From Paralichthys olivaceus (taxonomy: Eukaryota; Chordata; Actinopteri; Pleuronectiformes; Paralichthyidae): a stretch of 64,000 nt of DNA. Positions 23,401 to 44,400 of the stretch are shown here, in pieces. Position 1 is the stretch's first letter; every line of letters begins with the position of its first letter. Position numbers and translations under genes: made by a program. A model generated the notes under the pieces. It worked only from the letters and a program-made list of their open reading frames with translations. It ran no database searches and was not told the origin of the DNA. The stretch lies in assembly GCF_024713975.1 (NCBI RefSeq), contig NC_091102.1, positions 12,901,001 through 12,965,000 on the forward strand, written 5' to 3'.

Positions 23401-23906
23401 CTGATCCAAGCACCCCCAGCTTCTCTGGATTTGGATTTGACACTTCACAGGCTGAGGTGAGGAACAAGCAGGAGAAACAAAACTTAAAGAAATCAGTGTC
23501 TCTTAGTTTTGGAGTTACTTCCTGTTTTCATTTTCTTTGCAGGACACAAATTTTGCTTTCGCTGGCTCTTTTTTCAACGAGAAGGTACTATATATTTTTT
23601 CATTGGAATACTTCTCTGTCTCATACTGTACTCCAATCACCAAACTCTGTTCATCTCTTTTCAGAAAACCACAGACACCAAGTCTTCAAGTGGTAAATGC
23701 CTAATCTAATCCCTCCATTTGCCTGATGCGTCTTACCTTCCTTAAACTAAAGGTGTGTTAACGATTTTTGTTTTTCAGGCCCTGAGTTCTTGTTTGACCA
23801 GTCAGAGCAAGGTGAAGACTTTCAGTTTGCCTTCAACTTCAAGAGCCCTCAAGCAACAAACAGAGATAAGAGCAGGGACGATTTTCCATTTTCATTCAAA
23901 TTTTGA
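20468..23906 (+). CDS. six6os1: SIX6OS1/C14orf39-like synaptonemal complex central element protein
   Basis: In mammals SIX6OS1 (C14orf39) is a meiosis-specific component of the synaptonemal complex central element, binding SYCE1. Fourteen exons: 20468-20519, 20730-20786, 20948-21074, 21190-21279, 21374-21561, 21662-21704, 21820-21928, 22012-22153, 22262-22332, 23036-23241, 23327-23456, 23543-23584, 23665-23692, 23779-23906, giving 470 aa; the human protein is about 587. The start MSDHNSVSSIDGLL resembles the human MNDSLFVSLDRLL start. A coiled-coil region (ELSQKKNEFIQRIKVCRDDI; EVYEERIARYRKIFQSHQEY; EEIEYRIKACDDQI) aligns with the human N-terminal block. The middle is acidic and low-complexity. 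The tail (SPAFLFSLNSDPSTPSFSGF ... RDDFPFSFKF) matches the human C-terminal F-x-F pattern (DDFSFPFSF). Identification rests on these remembered blocks and exon phasing. It is not next to SIX6 here. Confidence 0.75.
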
Positions 23907-23917
23907 GAGTTATAACA

Positions 23918-23923
23918 AATAAA
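23918..23923 (+). terminator. six6os1-like polyadenylation signal (AATAAA)
   Basis: A canonical AATAAA begins 12 bases after the TGA stop at 23904-23906, implying a very short 3' UTR. Confidence 0.6.
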
Positions 23924-24743
23924 GTGCTTGGTTTATTCCGTTCAAAGAGCAGTTCCTGGTTTAACTTCAGTAATGTTCTGATTTAAATGGATTTAATGGT
24001 TAAAAATTTTATATTTGCCAACTTTGGCTTTTCTCATAGCTTCTCATAGCAACTTTGGCTTTTTTCATATTTTACTCTAGATGGTTTCTATGTATTTTTC
24101 TGTGTAATTTAATTATTTATTTATTTCTACTGACATTTCAGTGAGCATTTTTGTAACAGCATCACAGTTGAATAACGTTTTATTGATGATACAGTTACAG
24201 TATTAGTAACACCATAATACACAAGTCCATTTCTTTACCAGTTCCCTGTAGTAAGTACAGTAATTGTAATTATCTTTTACATTTAGAAATAAACTGCCTA
24301 TTGGTAATTTGTGATTTGCTGTTCAGTTTACTTAAAGGAATTGACAGAAGCAGTGTTTCAGTCTGATACAATGCAAAAATTGTGTGTTGGAATGAGTGAA
24401 GTTGGAACTTCTTAAAATATGTGATTTCAAAGCAAACAACAACACAGACAATCTACTTTATATTATATTTAGCAGTAAATTTTAACTTAATGCCACACTT
24501 CTTTTTATGGCAGTGATTTACCTTTGCAGTCACTTTGCTTGGCGCATGGAATTGCAATAAAGCCTCATTCAATAAATGAGTATTTGAAGTACACTTATAA
24601 TATTTACAGTTCTTAGTTACAATATCTGCTGACTTGTGTTCAGTCCAGTGAACGTGCACAGCAGCAAATTTAAATCTGTGTAGAAACAAAAGATGGACAG
24701 ATAAAGGTTAAAAAGTACAGAATACACTGTGGTCTCAGAGAGC
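23924..24743. other. Convergent intergenic/3' UTR region between the six6os1-like gene and pfkl
   Basis: AT-rich DNA with no coding exon. It should contain the pfkl 3' UTR; a minus-strand AATAAA at 24180-24185 is the candidate end. A small local duplication (aactttggctttt repeated, about 24019-24063) is visible. Confidence 0.5.
24180..24185 (-). terminator. Possible pfkl polyadenylation signal (AATAAA, minus strand)
   Basis: TTTATT on the plus strand, about 560 bases past the pfkl stop codon at 24744-24746. It is the first canonical signal noticed on that strand. Confidence 0.4.
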
Positions 24744-34106
<9,363 letters not shown>

Positions 34107-34300
34107 GTTTAAACTCCAACAGCAGGCGGTGCACAGTCGATCTGAAGTGTTGTGGTTCGGTTTGTTGAGTTAGTCCAGATGTTTCCTCCTCGATGGCGGA
34201 AGGTTATCTAACTCCCTCGATCAGTAGACGCACTTCACCCGTACTGACACTTCTCCAGTGTCTGACTCCGCCCTGTCCAGCGGAGTGTACCGTGCGCTTG

Positions 34301-34307
34301 TTTTATA
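34301..34307 (-). promoter_or_regulatory. TATA-like box of pfkl
   Basis: The minus strand reads ggggTTATAAAAcaagcgc about 195 bases upstream of the pfkl ATG. With the flanking GC-rich DNA this is a credible core promoter, and would place the transcription start near 34270. Confidence 0.5.
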
Positions 34308-34340
34308 ACCCCGCTCCGCCCGGTCACACGCGCCCCTCCT

Positions 34341-34384
34341 CCAGAAGTTCCAGAAGTCCGTCTTTTCTTATAAGCCCCGCCCAC
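34341..34384. promoter_or_regulatory. pfkl upstream elements: GC box and heat-shock-element-like motif
   Basis: A GC box (gccccgcccac, 34374-34384) and a motif nTTCnnGAAn (gttccagaag, 34347-34356) with a further GAA unit beside it lie 40-80 bases upstream of the TATA-like box. Sp1-type and HSF-type binding are inferred from the motifs only. Confidence 0.35.
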
Positions 34385-34399
34385 TCGCTGAACGGTTAG

Positions 34400-37300
34400 G
34401 AGGAAATGTCCGCATCACGTTCCGCACGCAGTCCAGGCAACAGGTAGGGTTAAACTCCGCCCACTGATTTGAATGTGATTTATATGTGAAATTAAAACTC
34501 ATGTAACATTTCCTTCAACATTTTCTTGTATTTTATATATCCAAAAAAAACTTTGTATTCTAAATATAATTTGTTGCTGATACTTAATAAAGTTTAATAC
34601 ATGATTTCTAGTTGCAATACAGTATTTCTACATTTTGGTATTCCTACTTTTTATTAATTTGGAGATGTGTGTACCTATTTTGTCCATAGTTTTCACTACT
34701 GTACGTGAAATGCATTTCTCAGTTTTATGTTTAATATTCCTATTTAAATACTGACACAGTATTCCCTGAACTTGCATGAGAGCTGGTATTTAGCTGAATA
34801 TGTGGGTGTGGATATTTCTGTACCAAAGATCCTCAGAATATACAAAACAGTGAAATAAAAATACACAAACTAGTAATACTGTTGAGGAAAATGTTTTAAA
34901 ATTATTTCATATCAGGGCCATATCGTCATATCCATATTAATTCTGGGAATTTGAATATTTTCCTAATATTAGTAATGGTAAATTACTATTATATACAATA
35001 CATTATATGTTATCATATTATAGCAACTAGTAACTAGAAGTCTGAAATTGTTTGGGGAGAATGTCTCAAAATGTGACTGACTGTAGCTGAAATAAAAATG
35101 ACGCTGAAAATGTAACTGGACACTTAAATAAATTAAATATATTTTAAAAAGGAATTACTAAGATATATGCACATAATCTTTTGTGTATGTAATGTGGATT
35201 TCAATTCCCTGATAACTCTATCAATGATACAAGTAAATAAATGTAAATAAATTAATACATTTTCAACATTGATACAAAAACAATAATGTTGTAGTTGACA
35301 GAAGAGAGTGACCACAGGGTTTTGGGTACAGTACATCAGCATTTATTCCATGCAGTTGTTTGCTCTGATTTTATTCTCCCAGATACCCGTTGCACTGTAC
35401 ACTGGATAATACAGGAAACGGACAGGATGGTTGATCGTAATGCCATTTAACAGGATGGGGGGGGAGTAAGAAATGATACAACAAAGGAACAGATGCTTGG
35501 TGCATGGGATGAGGCGACATGATGTCCACAGTTAGAGACAGTTGCACTGAAATTCAGATGTAAGTAACAGGTACTTTTGACTAAAAATGAGAGGAAGGGA
35601 ATCAATGCAGAAGTTTGGTAATAGCCAGAACTCGTGCCTCCAGGTTTAAAGTGTCATTTCTGCTGCTGTGACAGTCACTTGACTGACTTTTTGGTTGGAA
35701 ACAGGAAATTCCATAGAAGCTATACCGAGATAAAAAAAAAAGAAAGATTTAGGAACACTTGGTGTTACTAATTACCGATAAAGTAAAGTCTGTATAATCA
35801 ATACTTCGTCCGCAGCGAGGATGTAAATGATGAATGGTCCCCTGCAGAGTCGATGATATGACAATGCTTTTGTTCTCGCATACAAATACTGTCCTCTTCC
35901 CACACCAATTCATTGTGCTTCCTTTAAATAATACTTTTCAGGAGAAATCATAGGTCACAACATTTCTAAAGCTGCCTGGAAATAAAAAGAACAATGCACC
36001 TTACCAGGCATTCTTAATAAATTAAATCAATAATCACGTAGGCCAGCTACAAAAAAAAAGAATCAAAATTAAATTAAACTTTTACAACAATCATACTTCA
36101 CAGGATATATGCCAAAAAGACAACGTTATTAACAGCTTGATCAGATTTACCCAGTCATTACATCACACTAGGTTATTTCACACAAACGTAAACAGGATGA
36201 AGAAGGTTAAAGGAGGCTTGAGGAAAGGCAGCAGCTGTTCTCAGTACCAGGGGTGAGCCTTAACCAAGCTTTTCACGCACAAAAAGCTCATTTATCCATC
36301 AGTACAGGTTAAGATTCACCTTGTGCTACTCGGTTTGTATGCCCCCCCTCCCGCAGTGCTCAATACTGACGTGATACAGATTAAAGAACTTCCTGCTGAT
36401 TTTATACCACTCTGCTGGTCGTCGACGTCAGGCTCGGTCCGAGCTGTGCGATATACGTTGAAGAGAGAGAGGACGAAGAACAGGTCACGTTACACTTACA
36501 TTTAGGTGTTTATATACAATAATACTGAGATGAGGTCGCTGAAAACCAAGAGCAGCTTTCATTGCTCTGTGGCCTTGTCTCTGGCTTATATTCCTTAAGT
36601 AGAATCTCAGCTGTCAGTATACACTTGAGCATTCTTGACATCGTTATCGCTTAAATTCAACCCTGGCTGGCTATTTTTCTACGAGCAAAATCATTAGGGT
36701 GAATGACAAACACTCAGACGGGGCTAAAAAATATAGCTCTCGCAGATGCAGTATCCCTTTTCAATAGCAACCGCACGAAAAACGTAATATGAAATAACCT
36801 TGTGTGGAAAAAAGGAATGAAAAGCCATAACACAAGGCAAACTAGGTCATTGCAAGTTTTGCCATCTAGTGACTGTCGATGCATCGCTCCTGCTCTCTAC
36901 TTCCAACATAAAACCTGAGCATTGAGCCCTGTAGAGGTGAGTTCACAAAAAATGGGACAATCTAAAAATATACCATCTATAATAAACAGTTTGACACACG
37001 CTGCTCTCTTCTAGCCAACAGCCACTGTGTTGTGTCTAGCCAGCTAGACGCCCCAAACCCTGAGCTAGCAACGTCTTTTTCTCACCTGAGCACCAACTTG
37101 TGTTATTGCTGTTTTAGTCAGCACAGCACAGACATTTTTTATTTTGCCTTTTTCAGACTCAGATCCATACGATGGTGTGAATAATCCTGCTACGCTGCAC
37201 CTCTTGATTTTCAATAAATGGGATACTGCACCTGGATTGCGACTAGAACACCACATGTCTACGTAACATTAATGTCCAGCAATATAAAGTTGAACATCAA

Positions 37301-38140
37301 GGCTATCTGTAAGACTGTTATTTTTAATATTCCTGCATGGTCCATTAAATGTGCCGCTCGAAGAACATTCCTACGTACAACAATTGGTCCAGTCTGGTTT
37401 CTCAAAGTCCTCGAATGATCCTGAGATGAGACTTGAAACTGTGATGACTAATGGAGAGGAGAGGGCTTCGTGAACCCACGCACACACACTGATATCGCTC
37501 CCATTGCTCTGGTCAGGACATCTGATTGATGATGATGACGATGGCGTGTCTTAGAGAGAGGGATGAGCAGGGGCAGAGATGAAGAATCTCTTTTTCTTTT
37601 TTTTTGTCTTCATCTCTACTGCCCTGCTAGCTCGTCCACGTCATGCAGTCTTCTGGCAGCTTTTTGCCTTTAGCGAGCTGCACGGACATGCTTGGACTGT
37701 TCAGCAGGTGGTGGGTCTGCACAAATGGTTGTTTTTAGAGAAAAGGAGGAGGAGGAGGAAGTCCCATTTGCGAGGCAGGTTGTTTCATGCTGGTGTTCAC
37801 GCTTTTTTCCATGAGCCCCTGTTCCCTCGTTGGGTACAGGATGGAAGAGGGCACTGGGGCTCTGCACAGTAAAGTCATAATGAAGCAGGTAAGTTGGACT
37901 GTTGTACGAGAGAGGACTCGGTTGGTTGGTTTGGGGTCTAAAGCAGTAAGATGCTGAGAGCAACTGCGGCCACATCAAAAGACGTGTAAAGACGTGTAGA
38001 GACCGACTATCGCGGTGATGTAACGTCCCACAACCGCCAGCCTCAGATGGATCAGAACATAATCCTTCTCATCATCATCACCTGCATCTTCATCCAGTCT
38101 CACCCTCACAAACAGTCAGCTCATGTTTCAAAATGTCAGT
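34400..38140. other. Region between the pfkl promoter and map3k13
   Basis: AT-rich DNA with no coding exon recognised. Part may be a long map3k13 3' UTR, since further minus-strand AATAAA motifs occur (for example 35342-35347). No repeat family was identified with confidence. Confidence 0.4.
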
Positions 38141-38146
38141 TTTATT
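38141..38146 (-). terminator. Possible map3k13 polyadenylation signal (AATAAA, minus strand)
   Basis: TTTATT on the plus strand, about 330 bases beyond the map3k13 stop at 38473-38475. Other signals further left (35342-35347) could be used instead. Confidence 0.35.
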
Positions 38147-38472
38147 TCTCTGTTCGGATCAGAGAACTTGCAGAGGTCCTGAATTTTCCTTCAAAACTAT
38201 GACAAAAATAAATTATGAATGTTACACTATCTGCTGTACATTATCATTCAAAAGGGAATCCCTGCCATGGGTTGCCTGGATGCTGTGCTAGAGATGAGGA
38301 GAAGGAGTGGGGCTCATGAAGGGAAGGGTTTGGGGGAGGCTCTGGGAGAGGTTGCTTTGCTATAGGGAGCTATGTTTACAAGGTCGTCCTCTTATTGCTG
38401 TATTTTCCTAGGGGCAGAGTGGGACGCGACGGTCTCCAGGCAAATAACTGAATGGAGCCCCCGGGGCGTGTT

Positions 38473-41400
38473 TCACCAAGAGGAAGGAGCCCCGACTTTG
38501 TTGTTCCTGATGGTGGCGTCGGAGCACTCTGCTTCTGACGAATCGCAGTCTGAGTCTCCAAACTGCAGCGGATTCTGAGAGAGAAAACACAGAGGAACAT
38601 CATCACACACTTGGTGTTCACTTTGCTCATATTCACCCCCAAGTTTTAGCTGAAGTGTGGGGCTAATCTCTGTGTATGGGGCACAGTTGTCCTGAGTTGT
38701 TCAAAATGGTGGCACATCTGTCTCAGCCAGTGATTCAAACAGTAAGGGCAGGAGAGGACGGGGGACGTCTCTGAGGGTTTATGGGTTTAGTTTCAGTACA
38801 GATTTAAAAATGAGCAAGGCTTTCCAGTTAAAGGTGTTAACGTTTTCAAATATATTTATTGTCATGATGTAGAGATTTTGCAAACATTTGACTCTACGTA
38901 AGAATTGGTCCTGCACATTCTAAGACAGTTTTGAACACTAGGTGGCGTTATGAGCCATGTGCAACCCATAAATGTAGATTATTTTTAATAAATGTGTCAT
39001 TAATGTATTTCATTAAAGAACAGTCACACAATTTAGTTCACAGCTAAAACACAGTATCTCTTTATACATAGATGTTTGGGATGTAAAATGAATCCCCCTC
39101 ACATCCACAGTACTGACCTCGTAGCTGTGTTCATCTGAGCACAGTTTTCCCAAGGAGATCTGTGTCTTGACCCTGCGGACAGCGCACTCCTTGTCAGAGA
39201 GGCCGTCTGACTGGGTGGAGATGTCGATGGGGATGTCCGGTGTGTGCGACAGCAGCTCGTCCAGGTGCTCCTCCTGACTGGCGCTCATCCTCTCCAGGGG
39301 TCCGCTGTGGGAGTGGTCGCTGGTGTTTCCCTCCTCTCCGTCGGACACGGACAGGTTCTCTGAGCTGAAGGTGGAGTAGGACTGGAAGCTGCTCATACAG
39401 CGATGAGGCCTGTGAGGAGGCAGAGGGGGAGATTTTTTAAGCCTTTTAGTTTCATAACTCACTCAGTGTATTATGTTCTTGTCGATACTACAAGCTGTAG
39501 TGACCGTCCGGATAATCAATCAGCCACTTAGCTATTTTCTGTTATTGTACTGCATGATGTAATAGTGTCACATTATAATGTAGGTGACATATGCAAACTT
39601 TTACCTCGGTCTCCTTGGAAACTCCACTTCACTGTCCACCTCTCCCTCTTCCTCTTCAGATGACTCATCTCCACCCTGTCAGAGAAACAATCATCTTTCA
39701 GTTTCCTCACACAATCACATTTCCCAGATTCCCTGATGTTAGGCTTCGAGCTGAGTTTACCTTCCTGAGTGGTCTGAGGGTGTGTGGCAGTGCAGTGGGC
39801 AGGGTGTGTGTGTGTTGGGATGCCTCCTGTTCCTGTAGCTCAACCTTCTTTGAGCCCTCTCTGTCCGAGGCTGGATCCTTGCTGGGCGCACCTAAAGAAG
39901 ACCGGGCCCCTTCTTGGGTGCCGAGCAGCGAGTAGTTGGGGAGCTCTGGGTTGCTGGACGCAGGCGTCGTCTCCTGACAGTGCAGGCAGCCAGGGAAGGG
40001 GTGTGCCTGGCAGCAGGGGCACAAAGAACTGGCGGTAGCACCTGAGACAGGATTTGAGCCAGTGGATGGAGTCTGTTGTCGGGTGTCTGCATCTATAGTA
40101 GTGGAAATGAGGTCGGGGCCTGAACCAGAAACAAGACGCTGCAGGTGGTCCGTCTGAGGGCTGCGGAGGGCAGCGGCAGGGCCGAAGTAACGCAGGTTGT
40201 TGGCACAGTTGACAACAGCCTCCTCGCGGCCCTTCAAGGGAAGTAAGGGACCCTTATTTGGTTGGTGGTGGTGGAGGTGGTGAAACGGCTGCGCCTGGAG
40301 AGACCGGCTGTCTTCCGGGGCCCCAGCAACAGGCCTCAGCACGCCGGGGAACTCGCTGTGGCTTCCTTTGCTATTGGCGCGGCGGTGACGAGGTTTGCTC
40401 CGGTAACGGGCTTTACCGGGAGGTGTGGAGACCTTCGGGCTAGCAGACAGTGGTGAGGGGGAGGGAAGAGGGTCAACACTGGGGATGCCATCAGAACGAA
40501 GCAAGTCTGGCCTGTAAAACGAGTATCCAGCAACATCAACATATTGCATTTGAGTGACTTTGATTCTCTGAAATATAACGTTTCATCTTACTTATTTATA
40601 TAGCACATAAACATTTGAAACTGGAAATGCGTCAGACCTTTTGGTGGGGGGAACCCCAGGTTTGTGGGAGATGCTTCCTTTCTTCTTGATGAGCTTCTCT
40701 ACAGCGTTGGACCTGACGATGGGTCGGACCAAATGCCTCTTGTAGGTCCCGGGATATTTTTTCTCCACTGCCTGCTCTCTCCTGCAGGGGCAGCAGAACT
40801 GATTTAGAGATGTGTGGCTGTCTGGGAGCATCATTAACATTCACAGAGTTGAACTTTCATTGGTCTAAACTGAAAAAAACCCATAATTTTAATACAATGA
40901 TCATACGATGATATTTATTGAAAAACAGGAGGACATAACAGCAAATTTTCAGAAAAGGAACAAAATCCTGAGGGGATAAAAATAGTTAAAGGAATTTGCA
41001 AACAGACTTATTTATTTGAATCTTACTCCAGTGGAAAACAAAAGAATAAGAAGCAAAGTCTGAAAATCGATTGGGATGTGAACCAAAAATTGCCAATAAC
41101 TTTTAGTTAATTTCGCCTGGACACTGTTATCATTTTAAATGTTGTTACTTGTAGAAGTAATTCCTTTGAGAAGAAGGGAATGGGATACTGACAGGTCTGA
41201 TGATGAAAGAAGGAGCTAACATGTGATATAGTTTTTCTTGTACATACTTCATTAGTTCCTTCTCCCGGACCTCCAGCTGCAGCATGATGGCACTGAGCTC
41301 CATGTAGAGGTTGTTGGCTCTCTCCAGTTTCCTCTCATAATGCTCCCGGATGTCCAGTGCGTGTCTGAGGGTCGACAGGAAACACAGCAAAATATTTATT

Positions 41401-44400
41401 TCCAGCTACTTCAATTTCAAGCAATTAATCACTGAAAAAAGCACTAGAGACGTACTTAGGATAGTCTGTGGAACGATCTATGATGCCATGTAATTCATGT
41501 TTGTAAGGGAATGGTACTTCCGCATAGTTTAGCCAAATACGGGTACTACACTATTTGTTTGCTTAAGTTAAACAACAAGAAAGAAGAACATGTTTACTGT
41601 TGTCTTCTTTATGGTAAATGGACGGTATTTATATTATGTGTTTCTTCTCTTAATAACCACTTAAAGCTCTTTAGTCACATTCACATTCACACACACTCAT
41701 ACAGCTTTGCTATCTTTCTATCTTTTCTTTTCCATCACACATTGCGACTCTGACGGAACAGGACTTCTTGGACAGACAGACACTTGGTATGTGGACTGGA
41801 TCGAACCATCCACACCCAAGTTAGTTATGACTTGCTCGACCTACTGAACGACAGCCGCACTGAATGTTTACATCACTCCCACTAGTTCTGATGTCATTCT
41901 CACCTGAGTTCATCTCTGCGGCGCCGGATCAGCTCCTCGTCCAGTCTGTGGATGCAGGTTCCTTCACTTTTGATCTTCTCAAAATGTTTCTTCACTTCCT
42001 CCCTCCATTCGGACTGCAATGTGAATGGATACAATGGAAATGTCAAAACAAACACTGCTGTCAATGCTACAGCAGAGAAAATATTGTCTGGAGTACGGTG
42101 TTCTTCTTTTGAGTGCATGCCAAATGTGTTTTAGGAAATAAGTGTATAAAACCCTGTGATTAAAAAAAAATTAAGGTAATTTGTGTTTTTCAGCTGCAGA
42201 CCTGAGACTTGAAGTAGGTCTCCTGAGGAGCGCCGAGGACGTCAGCAGAGGCGATGTCGAGGTGCAGGAGAATCTGACGAAACGAAGGCCGATTCCTGGG
42301 CTTACCTTGCCTGGAATCAACCATAAAAAAACACCAATTAGGGATGTGTTCAACTATTTAACATTTTACAGGGGATCAGAAGTTGTGAAAAAACATGTTA
42401 CTGTCCATACTCACCATGTTTGTTTCATGAGGATTTTGAAGCCATCTGGGCAGGTGGAGGGGACAGGAAGGTGAAGACTGTTGCTGCCAACTCCCCAAAT
42501 GATGGCAGAGGAGTCGACATCTTTGTAGGGAATCTCACCAGTCAGCAGCTCCCACAACACAACTCCGAATGACCTGCAATACACAAGTAAAGAAAAAAAG
42601 GTCTCACTAGAGCAACAGATGACTAATATCGATGACAAATAGCAATAGAGGGATGACTTCATTTTCTCAATTGTAATGAAGCATACAAATAATATGTCTC
42701 AAAATCTAAACTATAACAAGCTTTAGCTACATCTATTTTAATATATCTCTTAAAATGATCTATTATTTTAAACTTGTGGCCTTTCAGTACTCACCAAATG
42801 TCGACCTTCTCAGACACAGGCTCATTTCGGATCACCTCTGGGGCCATCCAGGCCACAGTACCCGCAAATGACATCTTTGTACTTTTGTCACTGAGCTCTT
42901 TGGACGTTCCGAAGTCAGATATTTTCACAGTGTCGTTGTGGGTGACTAAAACACTGAAAGACAAAAAGACAGAGCACAGAGGCTTAGATTAAAAATGACA
43001 AAAAAGACCAGTTTAAAACAAGTATATAATAATGTGCCAACTATATGGTAATTGTAAAGCTATTATTAAAAAAAGCATGTTCACCGTTTCAGGCAGTTTC
43101 AGACAACCATTAATCCTGGTCAGATGGCCAAGTCAAATGAGATTAAACTTTTCTGGCATATTCATCCTGTTATCATTCTGCTGACTCATACAGTGTTTGG
43201 TGCTGCTGCAGCACGATGATATTGATTTGAGTAACTACAGTGTGCAGAGGAGGAGGCAGGAGGAGCAGGATGGGACACCACAGCACTCACATGGTGCCAC
43301 ATAACAATAAAAAAAAAAAAAAAAAAAGGAAAACATACTGCGCCTAACTTTTTCTGCCTCACATAGAGAATCATTTTTATTTGAATCATCTCCAAATAAG
43401 AGTTCAGAGGCTCTGGAACACCCTGCCTGAGGAAAGATGGCAGGCTGAGTCAGTAGCTTTGTTTAAATGAAAGCTTCAAACACTTTAGTGTTTTAATCAC
43501 TGTAATGGGTGATCGTGCTTAAATTTCTGTCACACGTTTAGTGTTTTTATTCTATAAGTATTTTAATTTGTTTTTATGTTATTTCTATGTTTTTACTTGT
43601 GTTTTTTATATAGATAAAGAACGTTGTAACTTTTTTTAGAGGTGCTGTAGAGATATAGTCTTTATTTAATCTATAACACAATACAATAGTATGCAATGCT
43701 TTAGGTTGATCATTTTCTTAGCAGTAGAGTTGACAGGAATGAGAATTAAAAGCAGAGTCTATTATATTCTGGTCTTATAATAAAAAGCAAAACAAGAAGC
43801 TCACTTGGGAGACTTGAGATCTCTGTGGATGATCTTGTGCAGGTGTAGGTAGTTCATGCCGCTGGCGATGCCTGAGGCCCAGTCCACCAGCAGCCTGGGG
43901 GTCACTTTCCTTCCCGCCCTCAGCACCTCGTACAGCTGGCCCTGGGCACAGTACTCCATGATGATGCAGTAGCACGGTGCCTGAGTGCAAACACCCCTGA
44001 GTGCAAGAAAAAAACGCAAGAAAAACATTTACACACCACAGAGAAAAACAACAGGACAGCAGCAGGTGACAAACAAAGTCAAGTTGTCATAGACTCACTT
44101 AAAGCTGATGATGTTGGGATGCTTGAGCTTCCGTAGGTGTTTAATGTCCGTCTCCTTCTGCTCGCGCACCTTCTTGATGGCCACCTCCTCAGAGAGGAAT
44201 TTGCCCAGGAAGACAGCTCCCTGTGCGCCGCTGCCGAGCCACTGCAGCTCAGAAATCTCTTCAAACGGAACCTCCCACATGTCTGGATTACATGTAATTA
44301 GAATGAATGCAACATAATGTTACTTGTGCATATGATTGTCTAATTTTGACAAAATATCTCAGGCAGGGACCCCCTCATATATGCTCCTTGGCATAATTTG

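Noticed and set aside
37579..37978. Opposed ORFs of 97 and 102 aa left of map3k13
   Set aside because: No family resemblance; they lie where the map3k13 3' UTR or intergenic DNA is expected.
41800..41820. tRNA B-box-like sequence (ggatcgaacc)
   Set aside because: No A box or cloverleaf at the right distance; it belongs to the interspersed repeat at 41620-41860.
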